20,886 nt of DNA from Chara braunii (lineage: Eukaryota; Streptophyta; Charophyceae; Charales; Characeae): contig BFEA01000068.1 in NCBI GenBank assembly GCA_003427395.1, forward strand, positions 3,436,104-3,456,989. Direction: 5' to 3'. The stretch's first letter is position 1. Every line of letters starts with the position of its first letter. The notes below the pieces were generated by a model that was not told the DNA's origin, ran no database searches, and saw only the letters and a program-made list of their open reading frames with translations. The translations under genes and the position numbers were made by a program. Positions 8,196 through 16,683 of this stretch are shown one piece after another.

Positions 8196-8435
8196 ATCTA
8201 AGGAAAATATTGATGATGATCAATGTGAGAAAAGTGGTAATACAAACTGATGATGATGATGATCGCAACAAAAGATGATAATAATATCAGTGGTGATGAT
8301 TATAGTGAGTGACTATAATGGGAATCGATGATGACGAATCTAGGAACTGATGATGATAGTAATATGATGATGATAATAATAGGAATGATAGTGATGATGG
8401 TAATGATGATGATATTGATGATGATGAATCTGAGA

Positions 8436-8476
<41 letters not shown>

Positions 8477-8640
8477 AATGATGGTGATGATAATTATGAT
8501 AGTACTCCTGATACCAATGATAAGATGATGATACTGATGATGACGAAGATAATGGTGATGACTATCCTAATGATAACGCGCAGCAGCCTGCGCTAACTGA
8601 AAGTGACGCTGACACTAGTGTCCGGATGATGATGATGGTG
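8196..8640 (+). repeat. Degenerate (GAT)n microsatellite
   Basis: About 400 bp of GAT/ATG words with a purer core near 8435-8474. A 66-codon Met-rich frame is an artefact of the repeat. At 8611-8622 there is a perfect 12-bp palindrome, GACACTAGTGTC. Confidence 0.9.
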
Positions 8641-9500
8641 GTGATAATACAAGGGGCAACCAGCGTGCATGATGTAGTTGCAATGATAAGTGTCGAGCAG
8701 CACCCCTACTCACGATGTTAAAATTTAGACTTACCCTATTACGACGATGAAGGCAGTGATGATGAAGAGCAAACCCCCGATGATGCCATCAATTATTTGT
8801 GACACGTTGCTGCTGATGGAAGACCTCTCCCTGTTGCTTGGTAGCGCTGCTTGTGTGGCGTGAAGACGAAGACAATCCCAATCACCTCACTCCTTATCCC
8901 CCTCCACTCCTCCTCCCATCCCGTGGGACACACCAGTACTCTTCTCCCTCTTGCTGCTAGCCGACCACCTCCACCAAATTAAGCAAGACGAAGAGCGCAG
9001 ATGATTCCTCCCGAAGCGCGACCCCGTAAAAAGCCACACCCCGCCTCACACGGCACGCTACCCCGCAGCATCACCGTGAGGGGCACAAGACAGTGAGATG
9101 GCGCTACTAACGCTTTCAAATGTCAGGAGATGGAGAGCAGGGATGTTCACCCATCGCCGCAGTGCCTAACATGCATATCTACGCGCCGTCNCACAACACC
9201 CCACANCAGCACTGCCTNNGCACCGCGATGCCCAAAGTCCCCACACGTCACCGCGCAGCTACGCTTGTCATAACCGCACCGCACCGCCCCTTCCCGCTTC
9301 TCCATCGCTCGTCGGCGAGATCGTGTCGACGGGGCGCAGCGCCCCCGGCCGCGCTGCACCTGTATCTTGCAACCGACAGTTACAGTTTCACTCGCCCATG
9401 GGGATGCTGATTTCACCAGCTGGGTTGCAAGCCGGGGGGGGTGGAATGAGAAGCCAGCCTCCGCGTCTGCTTATTTTTAGAAATTGTTTTTTGGGAAACT
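8641..9500. other. Gap, GC-rich toward 9.4 kb, with unresolved bases
   Basis: A 26-codon acidic frame ends in TGA near 8802, after a TTTAG that could be an acceptor; it is too short to call. From 9000 the DNA becomes CG-rich, with Ns at 9191, 9206, 9218 and 9219. The open frames at 9120-9416 run across the Ns and conflict between strands. GCCCATGGGGATGCT (9398-9412) repeats the string before the poly(T) at 6746. Confidence 0.35.
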
Positions 9501-9520
9501 ACGCGGGAGTTGCAAAAATG

Positions 9521-9657
9521 AGTTATAATTGCACTATGGGCCAAGATACAGTTTCGAATTGCAGTTCGGGCAATGTATACAACCCAGTTTTCTGGCCAGG
9601 TAGGGTGCCTGAAGTGCAATTGCAAACTGTATCTTGCCCCATAGTGCAATTATAACT
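9521..9657. mobile_element. MITE-like element with 43-bp terminal inverted repeats
   Basis: Left terminal repeat 9521-9563 and right terminal repeat 9615-9657 match at 40 of 43 positions in inverted orientation. Both begin AGTTATAATTGCACTATGGG. The interior is 51 bp and has no coding capacity. The right repeat is also the outer end of the large palindrome. The similarity to that end extends left to about 9508 (GAGTTGCAAAAA), so the terminal repeats are part of a larger family unit. Confidence 0.7.
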
Positions 9658-9706
9658 TCTTTTTGGGACTCTACTGAAGTTACCCCGTTTGCGGTCCATA
9701 GGGTTG

Positions 9707-9716
9707 CCTTTATATA
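9707..9716 (-). promoter_or_regulatory. TATA-like box, left arm, pointing left
   Basis: TATATAAAGG on the minus strand. An inverted CCAAT (ATTGG read along the same strand) lies 49 nt upstream, the usual order for a Pol II core promoter. Initiation would fall near 9680, outside the palindrome centre. No transcript evidence is available. Confidence 0.4.
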
Positions 9717-10006
9717 CCTGGGTCATTTTCTTCGTGGTTGGCTATACCGGTTGTTTGTACAGGCCCAATGGTCTTTGGAAGGGTGTTAAAATTGCCGGCA
9801 GGGGCTTCTAGGGGGGGGAGCAGTCCTTGCACGCGCAGGACCGGTATTGGCCAAGGTCCTAGAGGAAAAATGAAGGGGCCGGTCCTGTGCGTGCAAGGAC
9901 TGCTCCCCCCCCTAGAAGCCCCTGCCGGCAATTTTAACACCCTTCCAAAGACCATTGGGCCTGTACAAACAACCCGTATAGCCAACCACGAAGAAAATGA
10001 CCCAGG

Positions 10007-10016
10007 TATATAAAGG
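10007..10016 (+). promoter_or_regulatory. TATA-like box, right arm, pointing right
   Basis: TATATAAAGG, with ATTGG at 9954-9958. It is the mirror of the left-arm box, so the two would fire divergently from the palindrome centre. Confidence 0.4.
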
Positions 10017-10088
10017 CAACCCTATGGACCGCAAACGGGGTAACTTCAGTAGAGTTCCAAAAAGAAGTTATAATTGCACTATGGGGCA

Positions 10089-10261
10089 GGACCTTGGCCA
10101 ATACTGGTCCTGTGCGTGCAGGGACTGCTCGCCCCCTTAGAAGCCCCTGCCTGCAATTTTAACACCCTTCCAAAGACCATTGGGCCTGTACAAACAACCG
10201 GTATAGCCAACCACGAAGAAAATGACCCAGGTATATAAAGGCAACCCTATGGGCCGCAAAC
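10089..10261 (+). repeat. Third, directly oriented copy of the promoter-bearing repeat
   Basis: 10106-10261 matches 9881-10036 over 156 bp without net indels, with a handful of substitutions. The 17 bases before it (GGACCTTGGCCAATACT) match the inner end of the left arm, so this copy is more complete at that end than the right arm. Confidence 0.9.
10232..10241 (+). promoter_or_regulatory. TATA-like box, third copy
   Basis: TATATAAAGG, with ATTGG at 10179-10183 and the same spacing as in the right arm. Downstream is non-repeat sequence from 10262, so this is the copy best placed to drive unique DNA. Confidence 0.35.
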
Positions 10262-10393
10262 TGCTCACCACATGTACAGAAGTCAAGAAGTTGTTCGCCA
10301 CATGCACAAAAGACAGAAAATATGGAGGTGTATTTTTCCATGTTCTAGCGGAGGTTTCATTTCATTTTGCACGTTTGGTGAGGAATGGAGGGA

Positions 10394-10419
10394 GGCCCAA
10401 AAGAAGATACTTTTGGGCC
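10394..10419. repeat. Perfect 10-bp hairpin
   Basis: GGCCCAAAAG (10394-10403) and CTTTTGGGCC (10410-10419) with loop AAGATA. The right arm overlaps the start of the tandem array. Confidence 0.8.
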
Positions 10420-10566
10420 CTCTTTTGGGCCTCGCTCCACTACGCACTACATGGGCCTTCTTTTGGCCCTCACTCCACTACCCACCACATGGGCCCTCTT
10501 TTGGGCCTCGCTCCACTACCCACCACATGGCCCCTCTTTTGGGCCTTGCTCCACCATCTACCACAT
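10415..10566 (+). repeat. 38-bp tandem repeat, four units
   Basis: Units 10415-10452, 10453-10490, 10491-10528 and 10529-10566 have equal length and about 85-95 percent identity by eye. Each ends CCACAT or close to it, a word also present at the start of the flanking element, so the array probably expanded from within it. Confidence 0.95.
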
Positions 10567-10690
10567 GCAGAAAAGACAAAAATATGGTGCTCCATCTTCC
10601 CATTTTCTAGCGAAAGATTCATATTTCATTTTGTTCATTTTGTGAGTAGTGGCGCGAGGAACTTTTTTTATTATTATTATTAAAAGTAAG

Positions 10691-10984
10691 CTACATTCTT
10701 CTCTCATCTATGGGGCTCACCACACAGCCTTGTGAAACGTGCAAAATCAACGGAGCATCTTCGCCACACAGGCTTTCGAAACAAGTAGCATCGAAAAAGA
10801 TTCGAAAGGCGTCAAACAGTTCCACATCGAAAGTCGTTTCGAAGGAGCACGATGTAGTGCGCATCGGTCCCACGCAGGGTGGGACCCTCCCGGCTGCATC
10901 ACGGAGGAGTTGGTCTACCTCGTCGCGATACACATGGAGCTTTCGCAAGCCGCTCCGGCCGAGAGCGCCAGCCATACCTCTCAC
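10691..10984 (-). other. Minus-strand open frame partly within repeat
   Basis: 97 codons are open. The first 45 (10984-10850) have a protein-like mix (Arg, Leu, Asp, Glu). The rest runs through TTCGAA-rich repeat shared with 19.7-20.0 kb and is doubtful. A perfect 8-bp hairpin (10866-10873, 10879-10886, loop GCAGG) lies inside. On the same strand further upstream, GTGGAG|GTAAGT gives a strong donor at about 11027. A plus-strand frame 10710-11138 conflicts. No family is recognised. Confidence 0.2.
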
Positions 10985-11162
10985 GAGCCCCTATGACAGG
11001 ATAGGGTCAACGCGAGGCACGACTTACCTCCACTTGCGGGAGCTGTCACCTCCCTTCGGTGGGCGAATCCCCGCCGAGCTGCCAGTCCACTGTACGAAAG
11101 TTAATCAGTTGCAATCGCAGAGGTGGATCAGTCGATAACGTTTCTCTTTCACTGTAGCATAG

Positions 11163-11268
11163 GGGGTACGTGCGGTTTTATGCCTCTATCAGACCCGCAC
11201 GCGAATCGACGTACTGGGGGGTTGCAGTCCCAACCGCGATTCATCGCCGGTCGACTAGGACGTACCCC
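11163..11268. repeat. Nested inverted-repeat structure
   Basis: Outer arms GGGGTACGT (11163-11171) and ACGTACCCC (11260-11268) are perfect. Inside them are GTGCGG/CCGCAC, GAATCG/CGATTC and GGTTG/CAACC pairs. The arrangement is branched and cloverleaf-like, but without tRNA box sequences. Confidence 0.55.
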
Positions 11269-11269
11269 A

Positions 11270-12590
11270 CATACCACGCGTACACTACATCACCCACATA
11301 CACGGAACGACACAAAACAAACAACATAACAACACTCCGAGTCTCTTCTGTAGTCATCCCATAACCTTCCGACGCGAAAAATCAGATAGGCGACGCGCGC
11401 GAGACTTAGTATAAAACTGCGCGGACGCAGGGTCTTCCCACATCGACTAGCAATGCATGCTTACGCAAGCGGTCGCAATGATGGCGTACTATGTAATACC
11501 CATAACCACGCGGTCCTCGATAATCTCAAGGGTCGTGTTCGACACTCAAGTGTCGGCTGACACACGCCTTGAGGGGTTAATCTCTCGACGCTAGACAACC
11601 GTCAAGTGCGGTTGAGAACCACACCCTCTTCTGCACCCTGCGGAAGGTGGTGGTACATAGGTTCATACCTGTGGTGGCAATCGTCTCTTATCGCCTAGGA
11701 GATCAACTCCATCATCTAAGGCCTTGAGAGAAATCAAGGGGTTTGACTTTGACGGTTGTCACGAACTACAACGTCCAACTATATAAAAACTCTTAAAGCA
11801 AAGGATAAAAGAGGATCTCCCTTTTCTCTCAAAACATAATTTGTTTAACCATTACGCACGGTTACAGTAGGCCGCACGAACACTCAAAGCATATGTATTT
11901 ACATATATAGAGAGGGTTATAAATATGTGACGATCACTTCTCGCAATCACAGTGAGACTCCTCTCAACCATATATATAATGTATGTAATCACAGGCAGTC
12001 AAATCCAAAGTCCGAACCACCAAACATATCTGCAATCATATCAAAGATTCAACCAAAGTTCATGCACTACACGGCGTCAACTTCAACTATTCTTTGCGCT
12101 CACACCCCTCGCTTTAGCTATACAAACCTCAACCTTAGCGCACCCTTCCAACAATAAAATACTCAGTACCTTTGTTAAATGACCATTCAATAAAATCCGG
12201 ATAAAAACACAATGAAATAATTCAAACCACAAGGCTAAAACCTTTAGGTTGAGTCGCAAGAGTAAATTGAAGTTGAATCGTAAACCGATGAATCGGCAAC
12301 CGATCTTATATTCGTGATAACAGAAGATGATCCTCGTAGCATCAAGCTGAAACTAGTCCAAATCTTGAATCGGAACGATCAAAAGGACATGTACCATAAC
12401 ACAGGTCAATGCGCAATCTAAATCATCAGTGTATGGGGAATAAATTTTCATAGCACATCCTTACTCAATGCTGTCTGTCAAATAAATTTAAGCAAGTGCC
12501 CAAAGAAAAGGCAAACCTTTGGCATAATCTCCTCCATACAGGGTGAATTGTCAATATCGTCACCTGTCAAAAATAGAATTTATTTCCTCT
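11270..12590. other. Long gap with one strong hairpin and a TATA motif
   Basis: No convincing gene. The two 76-codon plus frames at 11927-12182 overlap in different phases and lack motifs. A TATATAAAAA motif is at 11780-11789. The texture differs from the DNA before 11 kb: few homopolymers and no microsatellites. A decayed LTR or non-coding element interior would look like this. Confidence 0.4.
11525..11573. repeat. Compound 19-bp hairpin
   Basis: Three helices stack in order. CTCAAGG (11525-11531) pairs CCTTGAG (11567-11573). CGTGT (11534-11538) pairs ACACG (11562-11566). CGACACT (11540-11546) pairs AGTGTCG (11549-11555) around a 2-nt loop. Short bulges separate them. Confidence 0.75.
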
Positions 12591-12594
12591 AAAC

Positions 12595-13150
12595 TTAAGA
12601 AAATTTCGGCAGCACTTCCCGTAGGAAAAATGTTATTTCATAATTTATACTAGCTTAAATATGAAAACTGAAACAATGTCTAACTTTAAAAAGTCAAAGT
12701 TTGTCTAACTCCCTGAACTAGTAAAAATTTAGGCATCACTCCCTTTAGAAAGGCTGACTTCCCAGATTTATACTAACTCAGATAAGAACGCTAAGTAAGA
12801 CTTGAGTTATACCAAGACAAAATTTAATTAACTCCTTAGATTTGTAGAAATTTTGGCAGCCCTTCCCGTAGGGAAAGTAACTTTTCAAAATTTATACAAA
12901 GCTTAGTCTAAAAAGCTAGAATTACTTTAACTTCCCAAAGTCAAATTTTGCCGAACTTTTTGAATTAGTAAAAATTTGGGCAACACTCCTTTTAGAAAAT
13001 GAGATTTTTCAGATTTTTACTAAGCCATATATAAAATTTAGACAAGTTGAACTTTGAAAAGTCAAAATCTGACTAACTATTTGGTTTTGTAGAAATTTCG
13101 GCAGCGCTTCCCATAGAAAAAGTAGCGTACAAAAATTTATACGAAGCCAA
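12595..13150 (+). repeat. ~123-bp tandem array in alternating A/B order
   Basis: Five diverged monomers can be aligned on the GGC of a GTARAAATTT.GGCANCACT-like word: 12608, 12732, 12855, 12979 and 13100, spacings 124, 123, 124 and 121. Monomers 1, 3 and 5 read GGCAGC..CTTCCC, while 2 and 4 read GGCA(T/A)CACTCC, so the higher-order unit is a ~247-bp dimer. It is AT-rich, has no long frame, and contains recurring GTCAAA..TTTG.CTAACT segments. Confidence 0.8.
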
Positions 13151-13360
13151 GTATAAGAAATGATCCCAGAATTGACCTATGTAAAATAAACTTAGCTCGG
13201 AAAATGCAGGAATTGAAACTAACTTTTATGGCTCTAGTATGTGGCGAGCGACTGAAGTAACTACGTGTCAAATTGAAACTCCAACTAAGTAGTGATCTCG
13301 CACAACCACATGCAAAGTCAAACCACAAGGGTAAGTACTCTCATCAACCCAAAGTCAACT

Positions 13361-13436
13361 TGGTCAAACAATAATTTGTAGTCTTTCAATGATTTATCCC
13401 TTATACCCTGCTTAGATAAGACGTAAAGTTTGACCA
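13361..13436. repeat. 9-bp inverted repeat
   Basis: TGGTCAAAC (13361-13369) and GTTTGACCA (13428-13436) are perfect complements, 58 nt apart. The right arm ends next to the first CAATCTTATGG motif. Confidence 0.6.
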
Positions 13437-13521
13437 CTCAATCTTATGGGAACCCATCTAGCTCAGCCATAGAGTATATACAAATACAGGACACTACAAC
13501 TTTTCTCTTCTTTAGGCATAT

Positions 13522-13639
13522 GACTAGGCTGCCTAGTCGCCCTGAACCGTTTAAATATCCAAGTTATATATAACTGTCGGCATTTAGTTTTTTAAGGGAA
13601 CATATGACTGAACCGATTATCTTAGATCAAGGTTTAGTC
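13522..13639. repeat. Cluster of three short palindromes
   Basis: GACTAGGC/GCCTAGTC (13522-13538, one-base loop), AGTTATATATAACT (13562-13575, perfect) and GACTGAACC/GGTTTAGTC (13606-13614, 13631-13639; one G.T pair, 16-nt loop holding ATCTTAGA). The last resembles the neighbouring hairpin series with a shorter loop. Confidence 0.65.
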
Positions 13640-13670
13640 TGCCCCTTCTTACCACAAGTTTTATTCTTAA

Positions 13671-13673
<3 letters not shown>

Positions 13674-13719
<46 letters not shown>
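13674..13719. repeat. (TA)n microsatellite
   Basis: 46 bp of pure TA. Confidence 0.95.
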
Positions 13720-13722
<3 letters not shown>

Positions 13723-14355
13723 GTTAGTGATAAGCTATAGTCAGACCATCCAATCTTATGGAAAAATGTCTGACTAGCCTGTTCATAGGTAAAATAGTAT
13801 TAAAATATAAACAAATTTGTCCCTTTGGTTTCAGCATGTGCGTGGCTCCAGGCCAGACTACCTATGGGAACCTGTTCAGTCCTTTGTCTGATTCTCCCAC
13901 AGAACAAACAAACAAATATTAATAAACATCAGAAAACCCAAAATAAAACAAGGCAACCAAGTCGTCCAATCTTATGGAAACATGCTTGGTCCCTGAAAGT
14001 CAAACACAGGCAATCCTAGCAAATCAAAGCAACCACACCACCCAATCTTATGGGAACGGTCCTTCAGGCAATCGAAAATAAACATAGCACTGGGCCCTCC
14101 AATCTTATGGAGACTCTCTCAGTCTTTGATTGACCCAGCCAAACTTAAGCAATACAACCTTTATCCCACCTTTCCCCCAGCTCAACCCTTAATCTGCTTT
14201 CAATCAAAAATAAAAAGAAACTTAGGTTTCACTCTCTCACATGTTCCTTCCTTTCAGTCTGATTGAATCCTGAAAAGAAAACAAAAGTCATAGGGGAACA
14301 CATGCATACAAACAGTCAAACTAGAGGGAGATAATCAAACAGGGGTATAGTGGGT

Positions 14356-14655
14356 TCATACGGCCAGAAGGAGATATACCTGATTATTCCCTGCCTTCAA
14401 ATTTCCTCCCGAGTCTCGGCAGAGCTCCCGGAATCGGTGGGCGGACTCCCCGCATAGTCTTGATGTGGTCCTATGGGTTGCAATCCCGCCTGCCGCCTTC
14501 CTCTCGTAACCAGGATTAGACTTAGAGTAAGAAGGGCAGAAGATCTGGGGTTTCAGACTCGACAGACTCAAGAGATACCAGAAGGGGACAAACTCAACTC
14601 TCAAGGGAGGGTCTTGTTGCCTTGATACGCCTGAGGGCCCCGCAATGATAGCCAA
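14356..14655 (-). CDS. Unrecognised minus-strand frame ending at a splice donor
   Basis: 99 codons are open, with a mixed, protein-like composition (Arg, Gly, Ser, Cys, paired aromatics). Near its 3' end is a donor-like AATCAG|GTATAT (intron from 14379 downward). 110 nt later a pyrimidine-rich TTTTCTTTTCAG gives an acceptor at 14270, so a 110-nt intron is plausible. Upstream on the same strand, CAACAG then TTGGTGATCTAAC could be an LTR end followed by a primer-binding site, but it does not match a tRNA that I can name. Best guess: the 5' coding part of a decayed retroelement or a host gene remnant. Family unknown. Confidence 0.3.
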   Translation of the reverse strand: MAIIAGPSGVSRQQDPPLRVEFVPFWYLLSLSSLKPQIFCPSYSKSNPGYERKAAGGIATHRTTSRLCGESAHRFRELCRDSGGNLKAGNNQVYLLLAV

Positions 14656-14689
14656 AACTAACTGAAGTTAGATCACCAACTGTTGACTC

Positions 14690-15370
14690 TCTGACGACCC
14701 TCTCGTTTTGCAATAAGACTTTCTTTCCGCAGTCAAACCACCTCCTCTGCGCTCGTAGGTAAACCGTACTAACTCAGTTTTCAATAGTGTGTACACACTG
14801 GTCGCGCGCAGCAGCAAGATACCGCACTAATACCCAGCACCAAACACAAGTATCAAAGTGTCGTTCCTAGTAGTGCTCAACACGAAAACACAGCAAAGGT
14901 TGTGACGCACAGCGTAGTAAGAACTTTGTGCGTATGGCTGAGGCGCAGTGAACGCATGACTCGTACACAATAGGACGGTGCTTGTGAATCCGCAAACGGC
15001 CACAAAGCCCAACAACTACAGTAATCAGTAACGGATATATCCCAGGAAGTCCTCTTTAATCCCTGTTGTCGTGCCCAAGTACACGGCAAGATTAGTTATA
15101 CTCAGAAATTGCAGACGGACTCAGCAGTCCGAAGCGCAACACACAATAGTTGTGCATCGGACGACTAGTAGCACTACTAGCACATAGTTCAGGTTTCGTT
15201 GCAGAACTCTGGTTGGACTTGCTGCAATGCACAGTCCAGAAACGACACAGATCCTGGGCACATAGACTGAGTCCCCCGTTCGTCGTGGCTTAGTAATACA
15301 TCCACCAGCCAGTAAGTCCATCCGGCCGTGCACAATCAGCCCGCCTGACAAGCAACGAACGTGTTTGCTT
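14690..15370. other. Gap, possible LTR-like non-coding DNA
   Basis: No motif-bearing gene. There are several short perfect hairpins: CTAGTAG/CTACTAG (15165-15180), CGGACT/AGTCCG (about 15117-15132) and CACAA/TTGTG (near 15140-15154). Minus-strand frames 14827-15089 and 15121-15468 look incidental. I searched by eye for a second copy that would make it an LTR pair and found none. Confidence 0.3.
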
Positions 15371-15825
15371 CTACGAATACTGCCTCCCTCGATAGGATGA
15401 GAAAAACATTTCGAAAGGAATCTTCCGTAAGAACATGGGAGGATTCTTCCCCAACTCCGTTCTTGCACCGCTACGCTTAACTAAACGGGTGAGTGACGCA
15501 TTAACTAGCAGGTAAGTCTCCACCTCCTTCCTCTCCGACTCGGCGAATTCCTGATCCTGCTTCGGCTCGATGCACCCGGTCAACATTTCGGCCAGGTGTA
15601 CACAGATCGAACCAAGCAAAAACATGCGTCATCTTCAAGTTTGTCAATCCTAGTCTTAGCTCTACAGAGTTCGAGCGTCCGGTGATGCCAAACCTGCTGC
15701 CCCAATGGGAGAGCCAGTTGCGTCAAACTCCTTCGCGTCTCCTTCGTTACCAGGTAAGCGTCTTCCCATCGCTGCTTCTCTCTCGCCATCGCATCTACTA
15801 ACGACTCCCTCGAGTGCTACCTATC
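15371..15825 (-). pseudogene. Coding remnant broken by one frameshift
   Basis: Two minus-strand frames overlap. The first is open from about 15825 to TGA 15580-15582, with ATG at 15787-15789. The second is open from about 15625 to TAG 15371-15373. Each has strongly protein-like composition rich in Glu, Arg, Lys, Leu and Thr, and the second continues the first naturally if one indel lies between 15582 and 15625. Together they would give about 145 residues. The charged, helix-prone composition is common in retroelement Gag-type or coiled-coil proteins, but I see no zinc knuckle or other diagnostic motif. It lies on the same strand as the other remnants from 14.3 to 17.8 kb. Confidence 0.35.
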
Positions 15826-15829
15826 CTAC

Positions 15830-16340
15830 ATGAGAATGGATCTACCGCGGAAACACACGCAAATGCATGTATGAATACATGTATGTTCTCGTCTTTTCAC
15901 ACTCTTCCATGTCGATACATCGCGCATCTCCTATAGGTCGTACTGAATAGACCGTTCCCCAAATCGAGAATCTGGTGCGTCCAGTCACCTCAGAATGGCT
16001 CAAAATCTTAGTTTAGCATTTTTTCTTACCCGTTTTTATCAGGAAATGAGTGAGATACGTCATTTGAACTTCCGTTATCATTTCTTATTTTGCTCGTCGA
16101 CCCCTCCGTGCACCATATTTCTCCTACTAGTCTTACTACACTAGATTTCATACTAATCTGATTGCACTAATGAATCCGCAATATGCAAAAACCCCAGGAT
16201 AGCATCTTAAACCGCTAAAATCGGTCATGAAATGATCGAGCTATCTCGATTTCACTCTCCTTCTCCTTCACTTTCCGCCATCCCTCGCGCTCTGTTTTCT
16301 CTACTTACTTCCATCATTCCTACTAACTTTCTCCCTAATC
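15830..16340. other. Gap without a supported gene
   Basis: Mixed, slightly AT-rich. The plus-strand frame 16232-16621 (129 codons, Pro/Ser/Leu-rich) runs against the strand of all neighbouring remnants and has no motif, so I treat it as a probable shadow. Confidence 0.3.
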
Positions 16341-16351
16341 TGACTTCACGG

Positions 16352-16546
16352 TCATCTTCGCCCCGGCCTAAAACCCCGGTAACGAATCTTGGTTCGCCTG
16401 ATTCCATCAAGGATCAAGCGAACTATGTGATTCCTAGGCTGCCATATCCATTCCTTCCCTATCGCAGTTTGCAAATGGATCCGACACAAATTCACATCCG
16501 CGTGCATTCCCCTTTTCTCCACCCGTACCTCGCTCCTCCTGCTCAC
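16352..16546 (-). CDS. Short minus-strand coding-like fragment
   Basis: 64 codons from ATG 16546 to TGA 16352. From about residue 14 the peptide has a natural mix (two nearby Trp, Ile, His, Arg). It lies on the strand of the flanking remnants and downstream of the donor at 16684. It may be the next exon fragment of the same decayed unit, or chance. Confidence 0.2.
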   Translation of the reverse strand: MSRRSEVRVEKRGMHADVNLCRIHLQTAIGKEWIWQPRNHIVRLILDGIRRTKIRYRGFRPGRR

Positions 16547-16683
16547 TGTTCCTCATCTCTTTCGCTTCCCACTAGGCCGCCGACTGCCCGCTATCCTAGA
16601 CACCACAAGGACGGGGATTAACATAGACAGTAGGACGGAAGTCCCGGCAGTCGATATCCGCTAAGCAGTGTTCGTACACTCAC

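Larger units (their letters stand above)
9635..10088. repeat. 210-bp near-perfect inverted repeat, 34-bp spacer
   Basis: Arms 9635-9844 and 9879-10088 pair position by position (coordinates sum to 19723), with three mismatches at 9667/10056, 9748/9975 and 9835/9888 and no indels, about 98.6 percent identity. The spacer is 9845-9878. The same 91-codon frame appears on both strands because of the symmetry and is not a gene. In the left arm, AGGACC/GGTCCT (9837-9842, 9855-9860) flank a TTGGCCAA palindrome. Confidence 0.95.
10302..10714 (+). repeat. Dispersed repeat, copy A
   Basis: It starts with CACAAAAGACAGAAAATATGG and ends with TAAGCTACATTCTTCTCTCAT (10686-10706). The 5' part (10302-10390) is repeated imperfectly at 10562-10652, on the other side of the 38-bp array. 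The second location of this family is 18332-18500, same orientation. A TTATTATTATTA run (10667-10681) lies where the other copy has its TA array. Confidence 0.7.
13438..14123 (+). ncRNA. Series of hairpins sharing a CCAATCTTATGG loop
   Basis: The word CAATCTTATGG recurs at about 13439, 13751, 13968, 14043 and 14100, usually as CCAATCTTATGGRAAC. In three cases the flanks form stems of unrelated sequence around a loop of exactly 23 nt: TAGTCAGA/TCTGACTA (13738-13745, 13769-13776), ACCAAG/CTTGGT (13956-13961, 13985-13990) and ACTGGG/CTCAGT with one G.T (14089-14094, 14118-14123). The other two copies do not pair in this register. Different stems around a constant loop look like selection on structure, or a unit copied with its stem replaced. 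No known family is recognised. Confidence 0.45.

Noticed and set aside
8328-8528. Met-rich open frame
   Set aside because: Translation of the GAT microsatellite.
6731-9412. GCCCATGGGGATGCT at both 6735 and 9398 as element ends
   Set aside because: The match does not extend on either side, and the flanks show no other similarity.
9710-10013. Matching 91-codon frames on both strands
   Set aside because: The near-identity is forced by the 210-bp palindrome; no motif supports coding.
10710-11138. 142-codon plus-strand frame
   Set aside because: It runs through TTCGAA repeat DNA, conflicts with an equally open minus frame and has no motif.
13438-14123. CRISPR-like array from repeated CCAATCTTATGG
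   Set aside because: The repeats are short and the spacings irregular (about 57 to 310 bp). The setting is eukaryotic and the flanks are complementary stems, not spacers.
16232-16621. 129-codon plus-strand frame
   Set aside because: Pro/Ser/Leu-rich, opposite to all neighbouring remnants, and overlapping a better minus-strand fragment; no motif.
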